A stretch of DNA of 64,000 nucleotides. It comes from JAENVT01 sp963773085. Its GTDB lineage: Bacteria; Actinomycetota; Acidimicrobiia; Acidimicrobiales; Ilumatobacteraceae. The DNA lies in NCBI GenBank assembly GCA_963773085.1, contig CAVYZS010000010.1:186001-250000 (forward strand). The letters run 5' to 3'. The notes below the pieces were generated by a model, which had not been told where the DNA came from, did no database searches, and saw nothing but the letters and a program-made list of their open reading frames with translations. Numbering within the stretch: the stretch's first letter is position 1; each line of letters opens with the position of its first letter. Below, piece by piece: positions 16,774 to 24,444 of this stretch. The position numbers were made by a program, and so were the translations under genes.

Positions 16774-17026
16774 GGGTCTCGGGTTCGGCCGTGGCCGCGG
16801 CTGCGGTCTCGGGTTCGGGTTCGGCTGCGGTCTCGGGTTCGGCTGCGGGTTCGGCCGCGGTCACGGGTTCGGCTGCGGGTTCGGCTGCGGTCTCGGGTTC
16901 GGCTGCGGTCTCAGGTTCGGCCGCGGTCTCGGGTTCGGCCGCGGCTGCGATCTCAGGTTCGGCTGCGGTCTCAGGTTCGGCTGCGGTCTCGGGTTCGGGT
17001 TCGGGTTCCGTGACGGGCTGGGGCTT
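16774..17026. repeat. 18-bp low-complexity repeat array coding for Glu-Pro/Ala
   Basis: Degenerate tandem units built on GTCTCGGGTTCGGCTGCG (plus strand) with 6- and 12-base variants. Since unit lengths are multiples of three, a frame is kept through the array. On the minus strand one frame reads (AEPETA)n, another (PRPQPN)n, and the frame of the upstream 16971-18413 gene meets a stop early in the array. Such arrays are prone to slippage and assembly error, so the copy number here is uncertain. Confidence 0.85.
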
Positions 17027-18413
17027 CGCTGACCGGTGCAACGGCCTTCGGGGGCCGAGGTTCCTTGGGCTTCGCCGAGTGAGCCGGCTTCTTCTGTGTA
17101 GTCGGACGCGTCGGACGAAGTGGCTTCGGTGCCGGTGCACCTTGGCTGACCTCGATGTCGAACAGGGCGGCGATCTGTGGCAGGAGCGGGCCGAGCCGTT
17201 TCACGGTGGCCAGCAGTTCGTCGTTGACCTGCGTCGGTTTGGTCGTCGGCTGGATCTGGGCGCGCACCGGTGAGAATGCGGCAGCCTCGATGACTGCCAT
17301 CCAACGATCGGCCAACGCGTCGGCACTGAGGTTCGACGTGGTCGCCGCCGCCAGCTTCCCGGCCAGTTCGGTGGGAAAGCGAACGCCGGCCTTCGGGGGC
17401 TGGGACGAGAGCTTCAGGGCGCGGATGACTCGACCTACGCCGATTGCCGCGTCGATGTCTTCGAACCACAGCGCCAATTCGCTCTCCTGCTTGGTGACCA
17501 ACGCCGCCTTCAGCTCGGTCGCGACGGCGCGGGTCGATTCGTCGCGGGCGACCATCGGGTCTTCTCCGGCCGCCACCACGCTGCGCAGGTCGCGAAGGTC
17601 GAGCTCGTCGATGTCGGCGATCGCCGCGTCGGCGCGGTCGAGCCACTCGGCAACTCGAAGACGTGGCAGAAGCTGTTCGGCCATTGCCAACAAACCAGCT
17701 GCCGGCACCTCCGGTTTACCCTCGGACTTCAGTCGAGCGTTCTGCTCGTTGACGGCTTGGCGCACCGCAGGGAGGCCGCCCTGCAGGGCGCGCTCGGCGA
17801 CAGGTCGCTGCTCCTCGGGGAGATCGGCGAGCACCGCGTTGCGATGGGCGCGGCCGGGCTTGAGACGCTTGGGCTTGGGACGCTGTGGCAGTTCCGGCGG
17901 CGCGGAGAAGTTGGGGCGACTGCGCCGGTCGGGACGAGGGCCGCGGTCCGGCCTGGGCCCACCGGGACGATCACTGCCGGGTCGTTCACCACGCGCCGGC
18001 TCACCTTCGCGATGCGGGGGGCGATCGCTGTCGCGGCGTGGCCGACGGTCGCCCTCGGGGCCTTCACGTCGCGGGGGCCGGTCGCGGCGGTCGCTGCGGG
18101 TGGAGCGGTCGCTTCGATCATTGCGATCACGCTTGGCAAGCTGTTGGGTGACAGCCTCGAACGGCTTCTCACTGGGCAGGAGATCCAGCAGGCCTGACTT
18201 TGCGGCCTTTTCCTTGGCGGTCTCCACAGCGAGGATCGTGATGCCGTCGAGCTCGACCTCGGCATCGGCCTTCAGCACCGAGCCGATCTTGGCGCCGGCG
18301 GGCAGCAGCGTGCCATCGACGACACCTCGGGGTTCACGTGCTCCGGCCACTCGCCACGTCCACGTGCCGTCGGGGCGCGCACTGGTGAGCTCGATTTCGA
18401 TCCTACGGGACAT
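16971..18413 (-). CDS. Hypothetical protein with basic low-complexity middle region
   Basis: From the ATG at 18413 the protein has a folded-looking start (MSRRIEIELTSARPDGTWTW, residues 1-75), then about 90 residues of Arg/Asp/Pro repeats (RPDRGPRPDRRSRP), then a helical region of about 250 residues with no recognised motif, and a Pro/Lys tail. As read it ends at 16971 in an Arg/Thr string. A shift near 17035 would instead lead into SAKPQPVTEPEPEPE and the Glu-Pro-Ala array, which fits the composition better. The start resembles proteins annotated only in Acidimicrobiia. Function unknown; charged repeats suggest RNA or protein binding. Confidence 0.65.
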   Translation of the reverse strand: MSRRIEIELTSARPDGTWTWRVAGAREPRGVVDGTLLPAGAKIGSVLKADAEVELDGITILAVETAKEKAAKSGLLDLLPSEKPFEAVTQQLAKRDRNDRSDRSTRSDRRDRPPRREGPEGDRRPRRDSDRPPHREGEPARGERPGSDRPGGPRPDRGPRPDRRSRPNFSAPPELPQRPKPKRLKPGRAHRNAVLADLPEEQRPVAERALQGGLPAVRQAVNEQNARLKSEGKPEVPAAGLLAMAEQLLPRLRVAEWLDRADAAIADIDELDLRDLRSVVAAGEDPMVARDESTRAVATELKAALVTKQESELALWFEDIDAAIGVGRVIRALKLSSQPPKAGVRFPTELAGKLAAATTSNLSADALADRWMAVIEAAAFSPVRAQIQPTTKPTQVNDELLATVKRLGPLLPQIAALFDIEVSQGAPAPKPLRPTRPTTQKKPAHSAKPKEPRPPKAVAPVSEAPARHGTRTRTRDRSRT

Positions 18414-18504
18414 AGGCCCGCAACGGTATCTGGTGAGAGCCGCTTCACTCCACCGTGTTGTGCAGTTGTCGCTGCCAACTGGTTGCTCGCTACCGTAGGC
18501 TGCC

Positions 18505-19023
18505 GTGCCCATCTATGCGCTCGGCGACCAGGTTCCCACCATTCATCAGGATGCATACGTGCACCCCGACGCTGTCGTGATCGGCGCCGTCACGATCGGC
18601 GCGAACAGCTCGGTTTGGCCGGGTGCAGTGCTACGTGGCGATGACGGTGAGATCCACATCGGCCAGCGCACCAGCGTCCAGGACAACTGCGTGCTGCACA
18701 CCACCACCGATCGACCCACGATCGTCGGCGACGATTGCGTGATCGGCCACATGGTGCATCTCGAGGCGTGCACGATCGAGCCGTGGAGCCTCATCGGCAA
18801 TGGCTCGATCGTCCTGCACCGAGTCGTCGTGTGCAGCTGGGCAATCGTTGCCGCCAATGCAGTGGTACTGAACGACACGATCGTGCCGTCCGGTGCCCTG
18901 GCCGTCGGAACACCTGCGGTGATCAAGGAGGGTCGGGCCCGGCGCGACGAGATCGAGCGAGGCGTCGCCACGTACGTGGCGAGGGCCGAGTGGTTCCGTA
19001 CGTCGCTGCGGCGCATCGATTGA
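18505..19023 (+). CDS. Gamma-carbonic-anhydrase-like left-handed beta-helix protein
   Basis: 172 residues of hexapeptide repeats from a GTG start: AVVIGAVTIGANSSVWPGAVLRGD, then QDNCVLHTTT and IGHMVHLEAC with the three His positions that bind metal in gamma-class carbonic anhydrases (YrdA/PaaY type), and NAVVLNDTIVPSGALAVGTPAV. Whether it hydrates CO2 is not known; many relatives show weak or other activities. prmA starts within its stop codon. Confidence 0.85.
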   Translation: MPIYALGDQVPTIHQDAYVHPDAVVIGAVTIGANSSVWPGAVLRGDDGEIHIGQRTSVQDNCVLHTTTDRPTIVGDDCVIGHMVHLEACTIEPWSLIGNGSIVLHRVVVCSWAIVAANAVVLNDTIVPSGALAVGTPAVIKEGRARRDEIERGVATYVARAEWFRTSLRRID

Positions 19024-19871
19024 AATTGGCACTCGTCGTCTCGGTGGAGTGCACCGAGGTCGAGGTTGCCTCCGATGTTCTGTGGACGCTCGGAGTCGTC
19101 GCTATCGAGGAACGTGTTGTCGAGGACCACGTCGAATTGTGGACGTCGATCGGTGACGATCTGCACGCTGTGACGGTTGCTGTCTCCGTGGCGTTGGCGC
19201 GTTGGCCGTGGCGTCTGGTCGAGGTCGACGAGACAGTTGCCGAGACCTGGCGAAACCACGCCGAACCGGTGTGGGTCGACTCTGACCTGGTGATCTGCCC
19301 GGCGTGGGTTCCGTTCGAAGCCCGGCCTGACGTGACCGTCGTGTGGATCGAACCTGGGCCGACCTTCGGGCTCGGCGACCACCCGACAACCAGGCTTTCA
19401 CTGCAGGCAATCCGCACGGCGCTACACGAGGGAGCGACCGTTCTCGATGTCGGCTGTGGCTCGGGGGTGCTGGCAGTCGGTGCCTGCGTGCTCGGAGCCG
19501 CGCATGCAACTGCCATCGACATCTCCCCGGCGTCCGTCCCGACCACCACGCTCAACGCCGCTGCCAACGGTGTGGCCGATCGTGTCGACGTCTCGACCCG
19601 ACCGCTGGCAGATATCAGCGGGCGCTACGACATCGTCGTCGCCAACATCCTCGCGCCGGTCCTGGTCGAACTCGCCGCGGATCTCCGGCGAGTTGTGGCT
19701 CCGTCAGGGGTGTTGATCATCAGTGGGGTCCTGGCCGATCATCACGACCACGTCGAAGCAGCGCTGCGACCGTTGCGCCGAACTGGTCGGGCAACGCTCG
19801 ACGGTTGGGCAGCGGTCACCCTCGCTGCGGAGAAGTCCCGTCGAGCGGATCTACCCGTGGAGCAACGGTGA
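19020..19871 (+). CDS. prmA: Ribosomal protein L11 methyltransferase-like
   Basis: S-adenosylmethionine methyltransferase of 283 residues: the N-terminal substrate domain (VSVECTEVEVASDVLWTLGVVAIEE), then PTFGLGDHPTTRLSLQAI near residue 119, motif I VLDVGCGSGVLAVGA near 142 and VVANILAPVLVELA near 210, all in PrmA order. PrmA trimethylates ribosomal protein L11. The start is the TTG at 19020, overlapping the preceding TGA (TTGA), which lets KLALVVSVE begin the protein; no ATG fits. Confidence 0.85.
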   Translation: MKLALVVSVECTEVEVASDVLWTLGVVAIEERVVEDHVELWTSIGDDLHAVTVAVSVALARWPWRLVEVDETVAETWRNHAEPVWVDSDLVICPAWVPFEARPDVTVVWIEPGPTFGLGDHPTTRLSLQAIRTALHEGATVLDVGCGSGVLAVGACVLGAAHATAIDISPASVPTTTLNAAANGVADRVDVSTRPLADISGRYDIVVANILAPVLVELAADLRRVVAPSGVLIISGVLADHHDHVEAALRPLRRTGRATLDGWAAVTLAAEKSRRADLPVEQR

Positions 19872-20898
19872 TACGTCGAGCGCATCGAGCGCGGGGAGGT
19901 GGCTACGGACCGCGTCGCGACGAAACTGCGTGCACAGGTCGTGTCGGAAGAAGCGCGCTCCCTCGCGCACCACGTAGTTGAGGATGAAGAAGCGGAACAC
20001 CTCGGGCAGGAAGGCGACCTCATCGGTCGTCATCGGAAAGACGCTTCGGTAGGCCTTGAGGAAGGCCAGGAACGATGGCTCGACGAGCGTGTGCGGCCCA
20101 TAGGTGAATCGTGTTCGGTCACCGGTGCTGCTCGACACGCGGGAGAGGAAGTAGAAATCGAGCAATCGGGGCTCGATGCGAAACCAGTCATAATCCCAGC
20201 GGCTGTACAGACGGAACCGGCCGTTCGGCGACGGGTGGACGGAGAAGTTGCCGAGGTTCCAGTCGATCAGGATCGGGATCTTCGGCCATTCGTCGTACCC
20301 GACCTCGACCAGGCGTTCGAGAAAGTGGTGGGTGTGCTTCCAGAGCACGGCGATTGACTCCGGTGGAAGCTCGAAGTTGCGTGTCGCGAAGGGGCTCTCC
20401 AGCAAATCCAGCAGATGGATGGCGTCACTCTTGATCGTCTTCGAGGCGCTCGGCAGAGCGGGAGCGATTTCCGTGCAGGCCAAGTGAAACTCGGCTATCT
20501 CGGTTGCCAGGTTGGCGATCTGGTCGCGGGTCGAGCACGCGTGGCAATGAATCATTGCGCGGCACGTCGTCGTAGAAGACGGCCCACATGTGCTGGTCGT
20601 ACCAGGTGAAGATCCGGCCGTCGCGACTCCAGATGTCGGCGAGCATCCCGGCGAACCTCGTCGTTCGCAACAGCTTGGCGCAGCGGTTGAGCTGCTCGTG
20701 GTCTTCGACGAAGAGGAAGTAGGAGCCGTATGACGACACCTTGCTGACGACTGTGGAACCGTCGTCGAGATGCAACCGGTAGACCCGGTTGGTCGAGACG
20801 TTCGCGCTGACCTCGTCGGCGCTGCGGATCGAACGCGGGTCACCGTAGGCGGCCCACGCTTCGTCGACGGCCTGGCGATGTGTGGTCGCGCCGCTCAT
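19851..20898 (-). CDS. Phosphotransferase (APH/choline-kinase-like), one frameshift
   Basis: Kinase-like protein of about 348 residues in two frames. The N-terminal part (ATG at 20898) has VYRLHLDDGSTVVSKVSSYG with the nucleotide-binding Lys; the C-terminal part has PILIDWNLGNFSV (Brenner motif with Asp/Asn) and SRWDYDWFRIEPRLLDF (metal-binding Asp). The frames must be joined by a one-base change at about 20535-20560. Small-molecule kinases of this type phosphorylate sugars, amino alcohols or antibiotics; substrate unknown. The end overlaps the convergent prmA end by 21 bp. Confidence 0.72.
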
Positions 20899-20919
20899 GC
20901 GGCGATCGTAGGCGCTGAG

Positions 20920-21225
20920 TCAGCCTACGTTGCGGGCTCGCACGCCGATCGGGGCGATCAGGCGGTAGCCCGCTGAATGGCGCTCGTCCTCGCTCTCGCC
21001 ACCCCAGTAACCGTACTCGTGGTTGGTTCGGGCGTACTCCTGACACGCACTGTGAACGATGCAGTTGGCACACACCGATTTGGCCGCCGCCTCACGCCGA
21101 TCCCGGGCTTGCGGTCGTTCTGCGGGTGGAGGGAAGAACAGGTGCGTCAGCCCCTTGCACGCAGCCTGGTTCATCCACCGATCGTCTGTGAGCACTCGAT
21201 GGAAGAAGATCTCCACCGCGGCCAT
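20920..21225 (-). CDS. WhiB-family transcription factor
   Basis: 101 residues with the four iron-sulfur ligands: Cys in NQAACKG and SVCANCIVHSAC, followed by the WhiB turn YGYWGGESEDER and a basic tail. WhiB proteins bind a [4Fe-4S] cluster and act with the primary sigma factor. The ATG at 21225 is chosen; the longer frame to 21429 would run through a promoter-like sequence and code for no conserved residues. WhiB is restricted to Actinobacteria and their phages. Confidence 0.93.
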   Translation of the reverse strand: MAAVEIFFHRVLTDDRWMNQAACKGLTHLFFPPPAERPQARDRREAAAKSVCANCIVHSACQEYARTNHEYGYWGGESEDERHSAGYRLIAPIGVRARNVG

Positions 21226-21313
21226 AAGGAACCCCCTCGTGCGACTGTGTGCGGTACAACAAGTTGTGCTGCTGTACCGCCCTCCCAAGGGCACCCAATC
21301 GGCCAGCACCGCC

Positions 21314-21342
21314 AGACTAAATCGGCGTTGACAAGGAGTCAA
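21314..21342 (-). promoter_or_regulatory. Candidate promoter of the whiB gene
   Basis: On the minus strand TTGACT (21342-21337) and TAGTCT (21319-21314) are separated by exactly 17 bases, close to the sigma-70-type -35/-10 pattern. The expected start of transcription is about 80 bases upstream of the whiB ATG at 21225. The region is AT-richer than its surroundings. No experimental support. Confidence 0.45.
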
Positions 21343-21385
21343 TTGTAGATTGCAAGGAATTTCCGATGTTCGATTTCCTGCCGGA

Positions 21386-22531
21386 TCATCCGAGAAGATG
21401 GCGGACTCCGCTGGCGAACTGCTCGACATCTTCGATCGTGGTGTCCCACGCCGTCATCCATCTCACTGGGTTTTGGCTCACTGGGTTTTGGCTCACTGGT
21501 TTATGGCGGACCGGTGAGCTGCTGACATCCCAGTCCCAGAAGAAGCACCAATCCTGCAGCGGCCGGATCACCTCGGCGGGCAGGGTCGGAAACAGGCTGT
21601 TGACCGCCGGGCGAGCAGGCAAGGCCACCGACGGGATGTCCACGGTCGACTGGTACAGGTGCTGACTCATCGAGTTGGCGTGCTCGGCGAGGTGAATCCA
21701 CAGTTCTCCCTCGAGCAGCGCGTTGAACTGGGCCGCGACGAATCGCATCTTGGACGGCAGTTGGTTGACCTGCTTGCGCACGTACTTGGCGCGCTTGGCC
21801 AGCGCTGGATCGAGGTAGACGACGGCCTCGCCGCCCATGAGCCCGGCCTTGGTGCCGCCGAACGAGACGACGTCGACACCGGCATCGACGGTGAACGAGC
21901 GCATCGCGGCGACGGTGCCACCGAGCGCGGCGGTGGCGTTGGCCAGCCGGGCCCCGTCCATGTGCACGACCATGCCCAGGCGATGTGCCGCAGCACTCAA
22001 GGCTGCCACCTCGTCAGGCGAGTACACCGTGCCGAGTTCGGTGCTCTGGGTGATCGAGACGACACCGGGCTGGGCATGATGCATGTCGCCCTGGAAGCGA
22101 GCCAGCGCCTCGATCTGTTCGGGATGCAACTTGGCCCCCTCGGCGGGCAGTCCGACGATCTTGGCGCCGAGGGCGCGCTCGGGAGCACCGGTCTCGTCGA
22201 TCGCGATGTGCGCCCACTCCGTGCACAGCACGAAATCGGCTGGCTGCACCATCGTTGCCAGCGCCATGACGTTTGCTCCGGTGCCGTTCCACACCAGGAA
22301 CGCCTCCGATCTCGGCCCGAACAGGTCGCGGAAACGCGCTTCGGCCTCGTCGGTCCACCGATCACTACCGTATGCGAGCGCATGGCCGGAGTTCGCGGCA
22401 ACGATTGCGTCGATCACCGTGGGGTGCGCGCCGGCGGCATTGTCACTGGCGAACGCCCGCCCCGGTGCCGGCGGCATCGTGGCGATGCGATGGGCCAGTT
22501 CGGGAGACACGTCGGACGACATGGTGGTCAT
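21386..22531 (-). CDS. ltaE: Low-specificity threonine aldolase family protein
   Basis: PLP enzyme of about 381 residues, beta-eliminating lyase family. FASDNAAGAHPTVIDAI near the start, FVWNGTGANVMAL-like spacing near residue 80, MVVHMDGARLANA near 200 and the PLP lysine in SFGGTKAGLMGGEAVV near 232 are the aldolase signatures. It cleaves beta-hydroxy amino acids to glycine and an aldehyde. Starts at 22531 (ATG) or 22522 are better than a GTG at 22555. Near the C-terminus a 15-bp unit is repeated (about 21466-21505, coding KPVSQN-PVSQN). It lies directly downstream of a dioxygenase gene on the same strand. Confidence 0.88.
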   Translation of the reverse strand: MTTMSSDVSPELAHRIATMPPAPGRAFASDNAAGAHPTVIDAIVAANSGHALAYGSDRWTDEAEARFRDLFGPRSEAFLVWNGTGANVMALATMVQPADFVLCTEWAHIAIDETGAPERALGAKIVGLPAEGAKLHPEQIEALARFQGDMHHAQPGVVSITQSTELGTVYSPDEVAALSAAAHRLGMVVHMDGARLANATAALGGTVAAMRSFTVDAGVDVVSFGGTKAGLMGGEAVVYLDPALAKRAKYVRKQVNQLPSKMRFVAAQFNALLEGELWIHLAEHANSMSQHLYQSTVDIPSVALPARPAVNSLFPTLPAEVIRPLQDWCFFWDWDVSSSPVRHKPVSQNPVSQNPVRWMTAWDTTIEDVEQFASGVRHLLG

Positions 22532-22547
22532 TCTGGCCGGAACGAGG

Positions 22548-23504
22548 TCAGACACCGAAGTGGGTGGTGATCACCCTGCCGCGTCGGTCGGCGGCACTCG
22601 GCGCGAGGTCGCTGACGACAAAGGTGCGCTGCAGCCATCGATCGGTGCCGTCGAAACGAGGCTCGAACGGGCTGCGACCGTGCACGGCGACGGCGTTGTC
22701 GACAACCAGCAGGTCGCCGGGCTCGAGTGCGACCGACGTGTGGTACTCGGACGTGGCGTCACCCAGCACCCGAAGCGCATCGTCGGCGTCGGTGTCGAGC
22801 CCGACCATCAGATCGGCGTCGAAGACCATCGATGGGCGACGCCGATCGCCGGTCAGCACAGCCATCGGCGCGCCGAGAACGTTGACGCGTCCGTGCAGGT
22901 AGCTCTCGTCGACGGCGGTTCGGAATCGTGGCTGGAAGAGCACGTCGGCGACTTCGGGCGCGATGTGGGGCAATACTTCGAAGATCGACGACAACGTCGT
23001 GAATGCCGACCGGTCGCCGCGCAGGCACAGCAGCAGCAGATACCGGGGCCGGTATGGATGGAATGCGGCCTCGGTGTGGAACATCAGTTGCACCTTCGAC
23101 GAGGTCGACACCTGGCGGTCGACGGCCGCCTCGGTGGGCACGATGTTCTGCACCAGATCGCCACCGTGTTCCGGCTCGTACCCAACTGGCTGCCCCAGAC
23201 GACGGGCGATGGTCAGCAGGGTGAACTCGCTCACCGAATCCTTCTCAGCGGGCGCCGTCGGCGTCGGAGGAGTCTGCGGCAAGTCGCCCATCGGCAGACC
23301 GCGCAACAACATGGCTCCCGACTGGTGGGCGTCGTCGGCGAACTCGACGAGCGCATCGTGGACCACGGCGGGCAACAGTTTGGCTGCTTGGCCGGCCGAA
23401 CGCACGAACACCTCGTCGCCGACCGATCGAGACGGAACCGTGGTCATCGCCCACGGGGGAGATTCGATCACTCCCGGTCGGGCGTGTTGTGTCAAGGTGT
23501 TCAT
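22548..23504 (-). CDS. TauD/TfdA-family Fe(II)/2-oxoglutarate dioxygenase (amino-acid hydroxylase-like)
   Basis: 318-residue protein resembling the clavaminate synthase/L-asparagine oxygenase/arginine beta-hydroxylase group. LMFHTEAAFHPYRPRYLLLLCLRGD near residue 137 holds the His-x-Glu iron ligands (the group uses Glu), DNAVAVHGRSPF near 275 the distal His, and the 2-oxoglutarate Arg follows in RWLQRTFV. Known members hydroxylate the beta carbon of free amino acids. The ATG at 23504 is 52 bp from the divergent RpiR gene. The next gene downstream, 16 bp away, is a threonine aldolase. Confidence 0.83.
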   Translation of the reverse strand: MNTLTQHARPGVIESPPWAMTTVPSRSVGDEVFVRSAGQAAKLLPAVVHDALVEFADDAHQSGAMLLRGLPMGDLPQTPPTPTAPAEKDSVSEFTLLTIARRLGQPVGYEPEHGGDLVQNIVPTEAAVDRQVSTSSKVQLMFHTEAAFHPYRPRYLLLLCLRGDRSAFTTLSSIFEVLPHIAPEVADVLFQPRFRTAVDESYLHGRVNVLGAPMAVLTGDRRRPSMVFDADLMVGLDTDADDALRVLGDATSEYHTSVALEPGDLLVVDNAVAVHGRSPFEPRFDGTDRWLQRTFVVSDLAPSAADRRGRVITTHFGV

Positions 23505-23523
23505 GCGTCCGTCCTGCCGTAGT

Positions 23524-23558
23524 GGAATGAAAATTCCGTATGGAATGATATCAGGAAT
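23524..23558. promoter_or_regulatory. Probable operator: interleaved GGAAT/ATTCC palindromes
   Basis: GGAAT-GAAA-ATTCC (23524-23537) and ATTCC-GTAT-GGAAT (23533-23546) are two perfect inverted repeats sharing one arm; a third GGAAT is at 23554-23558. The elements sit in the 52-bp gap between the dioxygenase start and the RpiR start. They are the obvious target for the divergent RpiR-type regulator, acting on both directions. Confidence 0.6.
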
Positions 23559-24441
23559 GAACGAGTCAGCGACGCACGAGGAGCTATGCTCCGCGCCCGT
23601 GGAAGTGGCGGATCGCATCGGGCGAGCAAGTACGTCCCTGACCAACGCGGAGCGCCGCGTGGCCGAGGTGGTTCTGGCGAATCCGCAGCTCGTGGCGTTC
23701 GGCACCGTCGCCGATCTGGCCGAGGGAGCGGGCTCCGGCGCGGCGACGGTCGTGCGCTTGGCCACCAAGCTCGGCTACGAAGGCTTCAGCGCGCTGCAAG
23801 CATCGGTGCAGCATGATCTGGCCAAGCAATTGCGCCCCGCAGCCGAGAGAATTCGGGATCCGGCCGTCCACGACTCGCTGAGCCGGCACCTGCAACTCGA
23901 GCTGGGCAACGTACAGACCACTCTGGGTGCGCTCGATCAGGGTGCACTGTCCGATGTCGTCGACCATCTCGCCGACCCGGCCAGAAGGATCTTCGTGCTG
24001 TCGGGTGACGCTTCGAAAGGAGTCGCCGCGCAGTTCGCCGGCGACCTCGACGCCTTGCGGCCAAATGTGACGATGATCGATGGCAACGACGTTGCCGTCC
24101 GTCGCACGGTGGCGTTGATGGAGGAGAGCGACGTGCTCGTCACCGTCGACCTGCGCCGTTACGACCGTTGGCTGGTCGAGGCGGCACGCACGGCGGCACA
24201 GGCCGGCGTGTGGACCGTCTCGATCGCCGACAGCGTGCTGTCGCCGGTGGCTGCCTGTGCGCAGCGCACCCTGGTCGTCACGGCCGCGGGTGCCGGCCCG
24301 TTCGACAGCCACGTCGGCACGCTGGCGCTGATGAACGTGTTGGTCGCCGCTGCATCGATACAACTGCGCGGGGTTGCCACCGAACGACTCGATCGCTCCG
24401 AGGCCTCGTGGCGGGCCACCAACGCTCTCACTGAGCGATAG
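23557..24441 (+). CDS. RpiR-family transcriptional regulator (HTH + SIS domain)
   Basis: 294 residues. An N-terminal helix-turn-helix (TNAERRVAEVVLANPQLVAFGTVADLAEGAGSGAATVVRLATKLGYEGFSALQ) is followed by a SIS domain (RIFVLSGDASKGVAAQFAGDL, ESDVLVTVDLRRYDRW). RpiR regulators usually bind sugar phosphates; here the divergent target genes suggest another ligand. The ATG at 23557 is chosen since the two earlier in-frame ATGs (23527, 23545) lie inside the probable operator, although no strong ribosome-binding site decides it. Confidence 0.85.
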   Translation: MNESATHEELCSAPVEVADRIGRASTSLTNAERRVAEVVLANPQLVAFGTVADLAEGAGSGAATVVRLATKLGYEGFSALQASVQHDLAKQLRPAAERIRDPAVHDSLSRHLQLELGNVQTTLGALDQGALSDVVDHLADPARRIFVLSGDASKGVAAQFAGDLDALRPNVTMIDGNDVAVRRTVALMEESDVLVTVDLRRYDRWLVEAARTAAQAGVWTVSIADSVLSPVAACAQRTLVVTAAGAGPFDSHVGTLALMNVLVAAASIQLRGVATERLDRSEASWRATNALTER

Positions 24442-24444
24442 GTG

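Noticed and set aside
16578..17273. Plus-strand protein of Ser-Gly-Ala repeats
   Set aside because: It is the other strand of the Glu-Pro-Ala array; no start signal, no conserved domain, and the minus frame matches a gene with a known orientation.
21326..21350. Plus-strand promoter from TTGACA at about 21329
   Set aside because: The nearest -10-like element is only 12 bases away and no plus-strand gene follows.
22083..23522. Long N-terminal extension of the RpiR gene through the aldolase and dioxygenase genes
   Set aside because: The open frame runs antisense to two conserved genes; the protein start near 23557 fits the family and the intergenic operator.
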